Made by a program: the position numbers and the translations under genes. From F23-B02 sp946405205 (GTDB lineage: Bacteria > Bacillota > Clostridia > Oscillospirales > Oscillospiraceae), in the NCBI GenBank assembly GCA_946405205.1, contig CAMJGL010000011.1, forward strand, positions 1 through 64,000: DNA of 64,000 nucleotides, written 5' to 3'. Shown here in pieces: positions 16,851 to 26,895 of the stretch; the stretch's first letter is position 1, and every line of letters begins with the position of its first letter. The notes under the pieces are model-generated. The model was not told the origin of the DNA. It saw nothing but the letters and a program-made list of their open reading frames with translations, and searched no databases.

Positions 16851-19800
16851 CAGTACTCCTCTTGTTCTACAACGATTTGATAAATCCGCTCAACTTCGTT
16901 GTCATCATTCAAAAGTTGATAGAGCGCTCGTTTGATTTTGTTTGCCTTAACCGGATTGTTTCGGAAGCCCTCAAGCCGTGCCTTTACAATTTCCTTATGA
17001 AGCTTCAAAGCTGTTTCCTCATCTTCTCCGCAATTGTCATAGAGTGCCCGTAGCGCACCGTTGGAACGAATACTTTCGGGATACTTTGTGTTTTCCTCTG
17101 GCTTTGCAACATTATTCGCCAGTTCCATGTACGTATCCAGCAGCTGTCCGTAGGCAAGCACGCCCCTGCGACGGTCAAGAATCAACTGCTCCAAAATTGC
17201 CGACATTTTTGCATAATAAGCAGGGTTGATGACCATTCGCTCAACAACCTTTTTGCGGATATTGTTCTCAATGGTTTCTGCAGCACTTTCCTGTTCGCCT
17301 TTTTGTTCGCTCTTTAACTTATTCTCCTGTGTGATGATGAAATCGAGCAGCGTGAAGTCATCCATACTGCCGATCTTTTGGGACTCGCTGGCGCAAATGT
17401 AGTTGTCAATCAGATACCGCATCCCCGGCTCATAGGCTTTCAAATCGATAAAATCGCCGCTGGCTCTGCCAATTATATCACGCAGGTTCACATAGAATGC
17501 GACCTTATCGTCCAATGAACTTTGCTCGGAAACGGTATACCCCAAATCCATCATTCGAGGCTTCAACTCTGCATAAGCGCGAATCAAACGGCCAACAAGT
17601 TTGTACAGTTTCTCGCGAATGCGGGCAAAGGCTTCGTCCTGATCTTCATCGTGGCCACTTTCACCACAGAAATAGTGGATATAGTTGAGCTCTTCTCTGG
17701 GCAATTCAACACCTTCGCAAAGCTCGTCCAATTCCTCCAAAGTATCAACAAAACACTTTTTCGCTTCCGTTGCCCTGTCTTTCAAAAGCCCATCTACATC
17801 CTCGGCATCGTAGCTTTCAAAGGCACCGGCGGTATACTTGTTCATGGCATCTGCCAAGTCTCCGAACAGTTCCTTGTAATCCACAATATAGCCGAAGTCC
17901 TTGCTCTCGCCGTCCAGACGGTTCACGCGGCAAATCGCCTGGAACAGGCCATGGTCATGCATTGCCTTGTCGATATAGAGGTAGGTACAGCTGGGAGCAT
18001 CGAAACCGGTAAGCAGCTTGTCAACCACGATCAGCAGCTTCATATTTGCAGGCTCATCCACAAATTTGCGCTTTGCTTCCGTTTCAAAAGCTTCAACTTT
18101 TTTGGCAATCTGCGCTTTGTCCTCTGACGGATCAACGCCGATCATCTTCAGATAAGTGTTATACTTTTCAAAGGTTTCGGTTTCTTCCTCGTCGCTGACA
18201 GTATCTGTCCTTAAATCTCCGGCTTGCGGTGTGTAAGAAGAAATGATCGCACATTTCCGGAAACCCTTGCTTTGGAAAATTTCATAGTATCGGCATGCCG
18301 AATACACAGAACCTGCCACAAGAATAGCATTGCCGTTTCCGTCCATCAGTCTTGCCTTGGTGGCAAAATCGAAGATGATATCATTGGCGATTTGCTCCAA
18401 CCGGGAGCGAGAGGAGAAAATCTTTTGCAGGTTGCCCCAATAAGCTTTGAGCTTCGCCTTTGCTCTGGGGGCCAGACCTACAGTTTTCGCCTCAAACCAT
18501 GCGTCAATTCTGTCCTGAGAAGTGATGTCCTGCGGCACATCTCTGGCCTCATACCGCAGATCCAGCACAACACCGTCCCGGACACCTTCGTTGAACTTGT
18601 AGGTATGAATATATCCGCCGAAAGTTTCCAGACTGGTCTTCTTATCCTTCTTCAAAAGCGGCGTTCCTGTGAAACCGATAAATATCGCATTGGGGAGAAT
18701 CGCCTTCATGGCCTCGTGGAGTTTGCCGGACTGCGTGCGGTGACACTCATCCACAAAAACTACGATATCGCCCTTTGCGGAATAATCCTTGGGCAAGGCG
18801 TTTTTCAGATCTTCAATGTATTTATCGTAATCCGTTTCCGAGCTGTCGCTGCCACGCTTTCCGAACTTATGTACCAGGGAACACAAAAGACGGTCATCAA
18901 AAGCATTAAGACGCTCGAGAAGATCTTTCCCGCTCTTGGTGCGGACGATATTTTCGTCCACACCCTTATAATTCTTTTCAATCTGCTCGTCCAATTCCTC
19001 GCGGTCGGTGACAACCAATACGCGAGCATTGGGGTTACTCGCCAGAATCCACTTAGAGAGCCACACCATAGTCAGACTCTTTCCGCTGCCTTGAGTATGC
19101 CAGACGATGCCGCCGCATTTCTTGTCCGTCAAACGATGCTGCGCCCGTTTGATAGCGTAGTACTGATTATAGCGGCATACCTTTTTGATGCCCTTATCAA
19201 AGATCACAAAGTTGTGAATCAGATCAAGGAAACGCTTTTTGTAAAACAGTGCAAAAAGCTGCTTTTCCAGCTTGCCGGGAATACCCTCGCAATATTCCTC
19301 AACCTCGATATCCACAATATCGCGTTCCGGCTGATGCTCGGAAAAACCGTCATCTTTCCACTCCAGATAGTGCTTCTCCGGGGTAAGCAGCGTACCATAG
19401 CGCAAGCCCTCACTGTCGTTACCGGCCATGCAGAACTGAATGGTGGTAAAGAAATCTTCGATGAAATTCGCCTTCTGGTTGGTCAGATTCTGACGGATGC
19501 CGTTGGACACGGATACGCTGCTCTTTTTCAGCTCGATCACCGCAAGTGCGATGCCGTTCACATAGAGAACAATATCCGGGCGTTTGGTGTTGTTGCTGAC
19601 AACGGTGACTTCTTCCGCGATATAGAAGTCGTTTTTACCGACATCTTCATAGTCAATAAAATATACCGTCTTGGGGGACTGTTCCATGGACTCCTTGACC
19701 TTGGCACCGTATTTCAGCAGGCTGTATACCTCTTTGTTGGCGTGGTACAGACCCTGCTGCAAATTGGTGGAGGTCCTAACCAAGGCATCCACTGCGTTGG

Positions 19801-19975
19801 CCGCAAGCTTTTCGGAGTAGCCCTGTTTCAGCAGCCAGGCATGCAGCCGCTCCTGCATGATGTTGCGGTTCTCGCTGTCATGCAGGTTGCCCAGATATGT
19901 ATAGTGCAGCTTGTCCCGAAAGAACTTGACCACACGGTATTGAGTTTTTCGCTCGCTGTCGCCAATGTTTGGCAT
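16850..19975 (-). CDS. hsdR: Type I restriction endonuclease subunit R
   Basis: This 1041-aa protein is the motor and nuclease subunit. The N-terminal nuclease centre appears as PDIVLYVNGIALAVIELKKS (D, then E-x-K). Helicase motifs follow: TQGSGKS (Walker A), DECHRTQSG (motif II), GFTGTPL (motif III) and the later ICRVNRLDG. The complex cleaves DNA lacking the partner methylation after ATP-driven translocation. It lies after the RelA/SpoT-domain gene in the hsd operon and starts after AAGGAGG. Confidence 0.95.
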   Translation of the reverse strand: MPNIGDSERKTQYRVVKFFRDKLHYTYLGNLHDSENRNIMQERLHAWLLKQGYSEKLAANAVDALVRTSTNLQQGLYHANKEVYSLLKYGAKVKESMEQSPKTVYFIDYEDVGKNDFYIAEEVTVVSNNTKRPDIVLYVNGIALAVIELKKSSVSVSNGIRQNLTNQKANFIEDFFTTIQFCMAGNDSEGLRYGTLLTPEKHYLEWKDDGFSEHQPERDIVDIEVEEYCEGIPGKLEKQLFALFYKKRFLDLIHNFVIFDKGIKKVCRYNQYYAIKRAQHRLTDKKCGGIVWHTQGSGKSLTMVWLSKWILASNPNARVLVVTDREELDEQIEKNYKGVDENIVRTKSGKDLLERLNAFDDRLLCSLVHKFGKRGSDSSETDYDKYIEDLKNALPKDYSAKGDIVVFVDECHRTQSGKLHEAMKAILPNAIFIGFTGTPLLKKDKKTSLETFGGYIHTYKFNEGVRDGVVLDLRYEARDVPQDITSQDRIDAWFEAKTVGLAPRAKAKLKAYWGNLQKIFSSRSRLEQIANDIIFDFATKARLMDGNGNAILVAGSVYSACRYYEIFQSKGFRKCAIISSYTPQAGDLRTDTVSDEEETETFEKYNTYLKMIGVDPSEDKAQIAKKVEAFETEAKRKFVDEPANMKLLIVVDKLLTGFDAPSCTYLYIDKAMHDHGLFQAICRVNRLDGESKDFGYIVDYKELFGDLADAMNKYTAGAFESYDAEDVDGLLKDRATEAKKCFVDTLEELDELCEGVELPREELNYIHYFCGESGHDEDQDEAFARIREKLYKLVGRLIRAYAELKPRMMDLGYTVSEQSSLDDKVAFYVNLRDIIGRASGDFIDLKAYEPGMRYLIDNYICASESQKIGSMDDFTLLDFIITQENKLKSEQKGEQESAAETIENNIRKKVVERMVINPAYYAKMSAILEQLILDRRRGVLAYGQLLDTYMELANNVAKPEENTKYPESIRSNGALRALYDNCGEDEETALKLHKEIVKARLEGFRNNPVKANKIKRALYQLLNDDNEVERIYQIVVEQEEY

Positions 19976-19987
19976 GGAAGCACCTCC

Positions 19988-21031
19988 TTACTTCAAGTAG
20001 TCTGTAATCAGCTGATAGAATTTGCCTATATCAGAGAAATAGTTTGGATAGGCAGACTTAAGTTCTTTAAAAGATTTGGCACGAACAAGAACAGCATCAA
20101 TACCGCTTGCTTGTCTGTTCTTCTCAATTTGTGAATATGCCGTTTCTGCTTCATCAAATTGGCTTGGTGAATAGGAACGGATACGCAGCCGATGCGTGTT
20201 GTAGTTCAAAATAAGAAGATAATAACCTTTTTTGTCTCGGACGTCATCATCTTCATGTTGAATCGCAATTCTAATTGCATTTAGTGTCTCAAGGACATGA
20301 TGCTGATCGTTGATCTGTTCAATTTCGGATATCAGCTCTTTTTCATCCGCCAACGTATCGGGTGCTACCGGATAGCCCTCGCGCAATGCAAACAAGGATG
20401 ACGCCAGAACAAAGAAGCGCTTGATATGTTCATCGCCCTGTCCCGCCTTGAGCGCCTGCTTTGTAAAAAGCCCCATTGTTTCTAAGGCGGTTGCCCAAAG
20501 ATGCTGGAGATGAGTGCGGATCTGAACCTCAATCAGCATATTTCTGTTGTAAGTATCCTTTTTGTCACTATGGTACTGGTATACCAAATGAAGAGACCGA
20601 TACCCAGATCTTTTTGGAGTAGTAATATAGTCATAGGTACGTTTGTATTCATGGCGAATACGAGATTTCTTAAAAGAATCCGCAAGCCTATATACATCAT
20701 CCACTGTGGGAAGTACTACCCGGCAGCCCCCAAGATCATGCATGCGCCACAAATCCATCCTGCCTTCGCGAGAAAGCTTCCCGATGATGGAATCTAGGCG
20801 CTTCAACCGTTCAACTACCAATACATTCTCACGCGTTCCTGCCATTCTTCGCAGGTGCATATAAATCACATGTAAAGGATACGCATGGGCAGCACGCCAG
20901 TTGTCAATGACTGCCATTGCGTCAATAAGCTCTTGCGCCGAAGCGTGTTCATTTCTGATTACATTGCCGGCATCATTGATTTGTCGCTTTGTGTATTCAA
21001 CTGTTTTCCAACGCTGTTGCCTGATGCTCAT
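19988..21031 (-). CDS. RelA/SpoT-domain nucleotide synthetase-like protein
   Basis: The 347-aa protein has the (p)ppGpp-synthetase core: R96-x2-D99 with R104 (RMHDLGGCR), the G-loop-like DYITTPKRSGYRSLH (134-148) and E168-VQIRT with W179 and E184. These residues suggest an intact synthetase. No HD hydrolase, TGS or ACT domain is present, and the C-terminal half (about 200-347) is unassigned. It sits 12 bases before hsdR and 12 bases after hsdS on the same strand with its own AAAGGAG site, so it is part of the operon. An alarmone-making or toxic effector tied to restriction is possible but unproven. Confidence 0.82.
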   Translation of the reverse strand: MSIRQQRWKTVEYTKRQINDAGNVIRNEHASAQELIDAMAVIDNWRAAHAYPLHVIYMHLRRMAGTRENVLVVERLKRLDSIIGKLSREGRMDLWRMHDLGGCRVVLPTVDDVYRLADSFKKSRIRHEYKRTYDYITTPKRSGYRSLHLVYQYHSDKKDTYNRNMLIEVQIRTHLQHLWATALETMGLFTKQALKAGQGDEHIKRFFVLASSLFALREGYPVAPDTLADEKELISEIEQINDQHHVLETLNAIRIAIQHEDDDVRDKKGYYLLILNYNTHRLRIRSYSPSQFDEAETAYSQIEKNRQASGIDAVLVRAKSFKELKSAYPNYFSDIGKFYQLITDYLK

Positions 21032-21042
21032 TTTTCTCTCCT

Positions 21043-22284
21043 TTACACAAGTCTGATCTTACCCGTCAGAAGCTGCTGCATCATGCCCTGTTTGACTTGA
21101 CGGTATTTTGCGAGTTTTTCTTCCAACACTTCGATTTCATGATCCATATTCTCTAAGACACTTGATATGGCATCTCGTTCGTTTTTTTCGGGTGTTGGTA
21201 TCTTGAAATTGCGGATATCAGCAATCGTTACTGTAGCCTGTGCGCCGCCTTTTGTAACATACTGAATCTGTGCCTGACCATCGGGACTGATCATGTAATT
21301 ATAAACCCATTCAGCATCCTGCTCATTATGAAAGCGGGTGATGCCGATTGCGCCACCACAAAAAGCCGTTGTACCGCCAGGATAGAGCCCAACATTGCCG
21401 ACACTGGCACCCACGATGGAAAACAGGACACACTTTTCATTAAGAACGATATTCGGAAACTGCAGAGCAACAGCCTTAGGAATATAGTAATCTGTGTCAA
21501 ATGCAAACTTTCTCCCACGAAAATTGATGGTTTGAATCATGGGGAGAGTGTTAGGCATCTTTTGCGTGATGAGTGCGGGCTTAATATAGGCGGAGTAGTC
21601 AAACCCTGTTTGCTTGGTGACAAGAGTACAGTATTCTCCAAGTTTCTTTGTTTTCCATGACCCCTCGAATCCCGGTAGGCGGCGTTTACCAGTCAGTAGT
21701 TCCTGCATCGCGCCCTGCTTGATGGCTTTTTTCTTGGAAACTTGTTTTTCAAGCGTGGAAATCAATTCGTCTATCTCGGAAAGGGCCCCCGCAATTTGCT
21801 CCTGCTCATCAACCTTTGGTAGTGCAATGTGAGTATCGCAAATAATACCATTATACAATCTTGCGATCGTGCTTCCCTCGGAAGATGCCCATTGAATTAC
21901 TTTGTAGTAGTGATACAGGTATTCATTGCATAACTTTGTCTTATCAATATCAAGCCATACAATATTAGAGTCCTGAAAATAAGCGTCCTTTCCATCAAAT
22001 ATAACAGATCGGCCCAAAGTTCCGGCAGCAGAAATCAGAACATCGCCTTTTTGTGGATAGGAAAACCGATGCTTGAAGTCCTCATAAAGTGACCGCGATA
22101 TATACGCATCCGCCTCTTTTCCAAATGTTCCAATCTTAAAAAAGGGAATTTCGCCGTTTTCTGCGGTTTGATCAGCAAAGATTCGTTTGCACATGCAAAC
22201 CTTGGCAAGTTCACCGAGTTTCTTATCTTCCCAATCCTCCGGAATCACACCAACGTCTGTCTGCTTATATCCCTTCTTTACCAT
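21043..22284 (-). CDS. hsdS: Type I restriction-modification specificity subunit S
   Basis: The 413-aa protein has two target-recognition domains, each followed by a similar helical spacer: a first ending KQGAMQELLTGKRRLPGF (about residue 215) and a second ending KQGMMQQLLTGKIRLV at the C-terminus. The two halves set the bipartite DNA target for both methylation and cleavage. Its start overlaps the hsdM end by 7 bases. The target cannot be predicted from sequence. Confidence 0.94.
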   Translation of the reverse strand: MVKKGYKQTDVGVIPEDWEDKKLGELAKVCMCKRIFADQTAENGEIPFFKIGTFGKEADAYISRSLYEDFKHRFSYPQKGDVLISAAGTLGRSVIFDGKDAYFQDSNIVWLDIDKTKLCNEYLYHYYKVIQWASSEGSTIARLYNGIICDTHIALPKVDEQEQIAGALSEIDELISTLEKQVSKKKAIKQGAMQELLTGKRRLPGFEGSWKTKKLGEYCTLVTKQTGFDYSAYIKPALITQKMPNTLPMIQTINFRGRKFAFDTDYYIPKAVALQFPNIVLNEKCVLFSIVGASVGNVGLYPGGTTAFCGGAIGITRFHNEQDAEWVYNYMISPDGQAQIQYVTKGGAQATVTIADIRNFKIPTPEKNERDAISSVLENMDHEIEVLEEKLAKYRQVKQGMMQQLLTGKIRLV

Positions 22285-24728
22285 ACAAATCCCATCCTTT
22301 TCAGATGAGCCTTGACCTTGGACTCATAATCAGCAACAGCAGCCGACAGTTCCGGCAGGGTGTCCTCATACCGCTCCACCAGTTCCACAATGCGGTTGGT
22401 CATCTGGCGGGATGTGGTGACATACAGCGCCTTGATTCCTTCGAAGATGGTAGCGTACCATTTGCGGTTTACCAGCAGATCCAGAACCTCTTCATCGGTC
22501 AAAAGGGCGTACTTCGCCCGAACCTTTTCCTCCAGTTCGGCGTTCATCTCCTTGACTGCCTTGTTCTGCTTGGAAAGGGAATCCGTCAAATCCGCAAACT
22601 GCTTCAGTGCCGCATATTCCTCACCCTTGGGATCGGTCTTTTTCAGCTCCTTCAAACGGGCGGCGATAGCCTTGGCGTCCACCTTGTCCTTGTCGTTGAG
22701 GTGCTCTTTCAGATATCCGTCATCGCCGGTCTGCTCCTCCACAAACTCGTCCAGTCTGCTCTGCGTCTCTTCAGCAATGGCCTGCACCTCATTGATTTTC
22801 TTGCGTTCAGTGGCAAAGAATACGGACTCGATCAGCGCCTTGGGCAGCAAGACACCCTCCCAGCCAACGACCTTTTCCTGTCCCTTTTTCTTGCCGGAGG
22901 TATATTCGCCCACGATATTCTCCCATGTCCGGGCAGCATCATATCCGTCCACAGACACAAGATATACATCGTCGCCCATGACTTCGTGCCAGTAGGAAAG
23001 CAGCACTTCATAAACATCGTACTTATCCACCAGCTCCAGACCATCAAAGCAGCCAATCAACTGGTCCGACAGCTCCACGATGTAGGACTTGACTTCCGTA
23101 TCTTCATCAATACTCCGGAGACCGGAATCCACCATCTGCATCCACGCGTCAAAGGCATCGTCGATGCGCTCGGCATAGGCAGAAAACTCGGGATCATTAT
23201 AGACCACATTGCGGATATCCTCTTTGGGAATGTTCAGCTGATAATAGCCATCTCGCATCTGAGAAAACAGCTTGCTTTTCAAGGCGGGGAACAGCACCCA
23301 ATACTTCTCCATGGAATCTACATCTGCCGCGGGAATACCGCCATGCAGATGGGCGTCAATGTCCTGCAGATCTTCAGGCGTAGAACTGTCGATATAACGG
23401 GGGATATTCAGGTTATACTCATTTTTCTTCTTGATCTCGTCATTGGGGACAAACCGGGCATACTTGGGATCGTCTGTGATTTGCTGATTGAATGTGGTGA
23501 CGATTTTATAGATGTCCCGCTCGCGCAGGCGGTTCTTGTTGCCATCCTTTACGAAGTCATGGCTGGCATCGATCATAAAGATGCCCTTACGCTCGGCTGC
23601 ATCGGCCTTGTCGATAATGATAATGCAGGCGGGGATTCCGGTACCATAAAACAGGTTCGCAGGCAGACCGATGATGCCCTTGATATAACCCTTATCGATG
23701 ATGGCCTTACGGATGGTGGCCTCTGCATTGCCGCGGAACAGAACGCCATGAGGAAGAATGACCGCAGCCTTGCCGGTGCTTTTCAGGGACTTCAAGATGT
23801 GGAGAAGCCACGCAAAGTCGCCATTCTTTTCGGGCGGTCTATCACCATAGCCGTCAAAACGGCCATAATCCTTGAGGCCGTCCGTCCAGTTTTTCAGAGA
23901 GAACGGGGGATTGGCCACCGCGAAGTCGAAGCGCTTTAGCACCTCATCGTCGGAACCATCTTCAAAATAGTGGGGAGACGAGAACGTGTTTCCTGCCTTG
24001 ATCTCACCGGCGGCCTTATTGTGCAGAACGAGGTTCATCTTAGCAAGGCCGGCGGTGGTCACTTCCTTTTCCTGTCCCCAAATCGCAATCTCAAAGGGAG
24101 CTTCATCCGCTGCGCGAATCAGAAGCGAACCGGAGCCGCAGGCAGGGTCATACACGGAGTAACCCTCGTCACGTTCCTCAATGCTATCGATGCCGATCAC
24201 TTTGGCAAGAATACGGGAGACTTCGGCCGGTGTATAGAACTGGCCCTTGCTTTTACCACTTTCCGTGGCGAAATAACGCATCAGATATTCATAGGCGTCG
24301 CCAAGAATATCGTCTCCGCTGGCCTTGTTCTTTTTGAAATTGAATTCATCGCGCTGGAAAATGGCGATCAAACCGGTGAGCTTGTCCACCATTTCTTTGC
24401 CGCTGCCCAGCTTGGCCTCGTCGTTAAAATGGGCATTGTCGATCACACCGCGGAGGTTGTTCTCCCCGGCTTCTGCCAGCTTGGCAATGACTTTGTCCAT
24501 TTCTTCGCCGATGTTTTTATTGCCCTTCAAGGCAACCAAATCGTCGAAACTGCCGCCTTCCGGAACAGTGATATCGGCATATTTTACACCCTTGAACTTG
24601 TCCGTGACATACTTCACGAACAGCAGGGTCAGGATATAGTCCTTATACTGAGAGGCGTCCATGCCGCCTCTCAGTTTATCACAGCTCGCCCAAAGGGAAC
24701 TATACAACTCATTTTTCTTTATCGCCAT
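22278..24728 (-). CDS. hsdM: Type I restriction-modification methyltransferase subunit M
   Basis: The 816-aa protein has an HsdM N-terminal helical domain, the SAM-binding motif DPACGSG (194-200) and the N6-adenine catalytic motif NPPF (273-276). It protects host DNA by adenine methylation with HsdS. At 816 residues it is longer than many HsdM proteins (about 500); the extra C-terminal 300 residues are helical and charged, with coiled-coil-like stretches. It is the first hsd gene, 74 bases after the AlbA-domain gene. Confidence 0.94.
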   Translation of the reverse strand: MAIKKNELYSSLWASCDKLRGGMDASQYKDYILTLLFVKYVTDKFKGVKYADITVPEGGSFDDLVALKGNKNIGEEMDKVIAKLAEAGENNLRGVIDNAHFNDEAKLGSGKEMVDKLTGLIAIFQRDEFNFKKNKASGDDILGDAYEYLMRYFATESGKSKGQFYTPAEVSRILAKVIGIDSIEERDEGYSVYDPACGSGSLLIRAADEAPFEIAIWGQEKEVTTAGLAKMNLVLHNKAAGEIKAGNTFSSPHYFEDGSDDEVLKRFDFAVANPPFSLKNWTDGLKDYGRFDGYGDRPPEKNGDFAWLLHILKSLKSTGKAAVILPHGVLFRGNAEATIRKAIIDKGYIKGIIGLPANLFYGTGIPACIIIIDKADAAERKGIFMIDASHDFVKDGNKNRLRERDIYKIVTTFNQQITDDPKYARFVPNDEIKKKNEYNLNIPRYIDSSTPEDLQDIDAHLHGGIPAADVDSMEKYWVLFPALKSKLFSQMRDGYYQLNIPKEDIRNVVYNDPEFSAYAERIDDAFDAWMQMVDSGLRSIDEDTEVKSYIVELSDQLIGCFDGLELVDKYDVYEVLLSYWHEVMGDDVYLVSVDGYDAARTWENIVGEYTSGKKKGQEKVVGWEGVLLPKALIESVFFATERKKINEVQAIAEETQSRLDEFVEEQTGDDGYLKEHLNDKDKVDAKAIAARLKELKKTDPKGEEYAALKQFADLTDSLSKQNKAVKEMNAELEEKVRAKYALLTDEEVLDLLVNRKWYATIFEGIKALYVTTSRQMTNRIVELVERYEDTLPELSAAVADYESKVKAHLKRMGFVW

Positions 24729-24802
24729 GTCTGTTTACCACACTTCTCTTAATTTGGTGTTTCTGCTTTCCCGCGAATCGGTTTCACAGGAACCGCCTTG
24801 TG

Positions 24803-26260
24803 TTATCTTTTCAATTTGTATACGCGGTTCTTATTGTTACCCTCTGCAACGACAACACCCTCATCCAAGAGTTCCTTCAACAGCTGCTTTACGCGCGTGC
24901 TCTTTACACCCAGCAGTTCAGCAATATCTGTATTCTTCGCAGAAACATGATCTGTAAGATATGTGATAATTTCATTCTTTTGCCGTGCGGATTTTATCGT
25001 CACTTTTTTATCGTCACTTTTTATCGTCGCTTTTTTATCGTCACTTTTCTTGAATGCTAGCGACAACATAATCCGATCAGGATCGAAGTTTTCAGAGATC
25101 ACCGGTGCGGTCCACCCCTGTTCACGCCACACACGGAAGATGTTGGGGATGCCGCTGCCTGCGCGCTCACCAATATCGATCAGGTTGAACATTTTCAGCA
25201 TAGTGCCGTTACGGGGATCAGACACGCCGCCGCTCTTTGCGGTATCAATCTCAATGCGGAAGTTGCCGGGATTGGACATAGTAATGGCATCGCGCTTTTT
25301 GATGACTACCAATCCCTGTCTGCCATAATAGTCAGCATTGACCAGACAGTTGGCCAATGCCTCGCGCAGAGCCTGATGCACGGAGGTATCGTCTACGCGG
25401 ACACCGCCCTCCATTTTGAAGGGCACTTTGATATCCTGCGTCAGCTTGTTGTAAACGCGGAAATAGAAGTCATAAACGTTGCCGCTCCAATCCCCGGAGG
25501 AAGAGATAATGCGGTCTGTCCAACGGGTATCGGCGTCATACTGTTCCTGATAATCAAGGAAATAGGCATTATACTCCCGCACGATGTCATACTCATTGCC
25601 AAACATAAGAAGTCCTGCGGAAGTAGGGTGCTTCTTTCCGTCAGAACCGATGCCCACAGCCCCGAGTTTCATCAGAAAGTCTTCATCCTCCAAAGCCTCC
25701 CATACATGACCGGGCCGGGAAAGGCGCATCCGCTGACGATAGCTGCGGACGCTTTCCTTGTTGAAGACGCTCATATCCATTTCATTCAGAACCAGCATAT
25801 CCTGCGTCTTGACGGACGCATCACGCACCATGGCCTGATATTCCTCTTTGGTACATTTGTAATCGCCCTCCCCGTTGCGGCGATAGGTGGACAGGGGGTT
25901 TCCATCCAAATAAACCGGACGATAGGAACGCTCGGCACGGGGCACATTGATGACTACGATATGGTTGCCGTCCACTTCCTGCACGAACACATCTTTGGAG
26001 GACAGTAAGTTCACGCTGGTCTTATTGGGATTGTTGACGTTGTTCCAAAATTCCTTGATAAGTTTGTCAGGGTCGGGGAGGTCAACCGCATGCAACGTCT
26101 TGTCAGGCCATTCTTCCACGCCCAACAAAATGACACCGCCAAGAGTGTTGGCAAAAGCAGAGTAGGTCTCCCAGATGCTTCCGGGCAGACCGCCCATGGC
26201 CTTCTTCGCCTCAATGCGGTTATTCTCTCTATATTTTTCAAGATTGCTGAAGTCGATCAT
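24803..26260 (-). CDS. AlbA/Schlafen-type ATP-binding regulator-like protein
   Basis: The 485-aa product has an N-terminal AlbA_2/Schlafen-like domain (NRIEAKKAMGG...ANTLGGVILLGVEE), a central GHKL-type region (QALREALANCLVNADYYGRQGLVV and GERAGSGIPNIFRVWREQG) and a C-terminal winged helix (SAKNTDIAELLGVKSTRVKQLLKEL). A lysine/aspartate-rich linker before the winged helix holds repeats of SDDKK-(A/V)TIK. Such proteins often accompany restriction systems or act as regulators. It overlaps the XRE gene by 4 bases and precedes hsdM. Confidence 0.8.
   Translation of the reverse strand: MIDFSNLEKYRENNRIEAKKAMGGLPGSIWETYSAFANTLGGVILLGVEEWPDKTLHAVDLPDPDKLIKEFWNNVNNPNKTSVNLLSSKDVFVQEVDGNHIVVINVPRAERSYRPVYLDGNPLSTYRRNGEGDYKCTKEEYQAMVRDASVKTQDMLVLNEMDMSVFNKESVRSYRQRMRLSRPGHVWEALEDEDFLMKLGAVGIGSDGKKHPTSAGLLMFGNEYDIVREYNAYFLDYQEQYDADTRWTDRIISSSGDWSGNVYDFYFRVYNKLTQDIKVPFKMEGGVRVDDTSVHQALREALANCLVNADYYGRQGLVVIKKRDAITMSNPGNFRIEIDTAKSGGVSDPRNGTMLKMFNLIDIGERAGSGIPNIFRVWREQGWTAPVISENFDPDRIMLSLAFKKSDDKKATIKSDDKKVTIKSARQKNEIITYLTDHVSAKNTDIAELLGVKSTRVKQLLKELLDEGVVVAEGNNKNRVYKLKR
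25000..25054. repeat. Short tandem repeats inside the AlbA-domain gene
   Basis: The unit TTTTTATCGTCAC recurs about four times with small variations, encoding the SDDKKxTIK linker. Slippage here could change linker length, or the frame, and so affect the C-terminal winged helix. Confidence 0.7.
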
Positions 26261-26493
26261 ACCTCTCCCTCCTGAATTCTGTTTTCACGCCAGCTTTTTT
26301 CCAGCGGCTCATAGGGGAGGTCATGCTCCGCGCAATACTGCTTCAACGCTTTCATTGCCTTGATGTTGGGGCGGGCTTTTCCGTTTTCCCAACGGTTCAC
26401 GGTTGTAAACGAAACGCCGAGAGCGTTGCCAAATTCTGTTTGATTCATCAGACAAGACAATCTGAAATTTTTAATTTCGGAGCTGAAAGGCAT
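26257..26493 (-). CDS. XRE-family regulator of the restriction operon
   Basis: This 78-aa protein is mostly one helix-turn-helix (SCLMNQTEFGNALGVSFTTVNRWENGKARP). It is the first gene of the leftward operon and probably autoregulates it, a usual way to delay restriction on entering a new cell. ATG 26493 is 8 bases after AAGGAG; a TTG six bases earlier is too close. Confidence 0.85.
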   Translation of the reverse strand: MPFSSEIKNFRLSCLMNQTEFGNALGVSFTTVNRWENGKARPNIKAMKALKQYCAEHDLPYEPLEKSWRENRIQEGEV

Positions 26494-26631
26494 CTGCAAC
26501 TCTCCTTTACCAGATGATTAAACTTATTATATCACCGATATAGCGTTTTTACAACATCAAGTATGTGCTCTAATGCAAAAAGCGCCCATCGGTTAGAGAT
26601 TGACCGATGGGCGCTGCTACAATATGTTCCG

Positions 26632-26895
26632 TTATTCTTCCATGACTTCCAGCATCATTCTGGCTCCAAGCTTGAAACCGTTCTGGAAGATCAGGCAGTA
26701 GGTTAGTGTCTGGAACTCACGGGTGCAATCCATGCACTTCTCAAACAACTCTTTCTGCTCGTCCGTCATGGCAGCTTTGAGCTTATCTTCGTTCCTGCAG
26801 ATCAGCTCCTGCAGTTTTTTGTACTCCTTGCAGGTAGATGTGTCGTACTCGGCCGGCTCGATATTGCCGTACCAGAATTCTTCAAGGATTCTCAT
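26632..26895 (-). CDS. DUF6809-like small protein
   Basis: The 87-aa protein starts MRILEEFWYGNIEPAEYD and ends in a helical segment, a pattern seen in small proteins of clostridial mobile elements. Function unknown. Its ATG overlaps the final stop of the interrupted tnpV reading frame, implying they were once translationally coupled. Confidence 0.7.
   Translation of the reverse strand: MRILEEFWYGNIEPAEYDTSTCKEYKKLQELICRNEDKLKAAMTDEQKELFEKCMDCTREFQTLTYCLIFQNGFKLGARMMLEVMEE

Noticed and set aside
18224..20134. 636-codon plus-strand frame opposite hsdR
   Set aside because: Antisense to well-defined helicase motifs; no ribosome-binding site or domain.
19988..21031. Classical toxSAS toxin-antitoxin pair
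   Set aside because: No small antitoxin gene adjoins it; the neighbours are hsdS and hsdR, so I only suggest an operon-linked effector.
25000..25054. CRISPR array
   Set aside because: Units are too short, have no spacers and are in frame within a protein linker.
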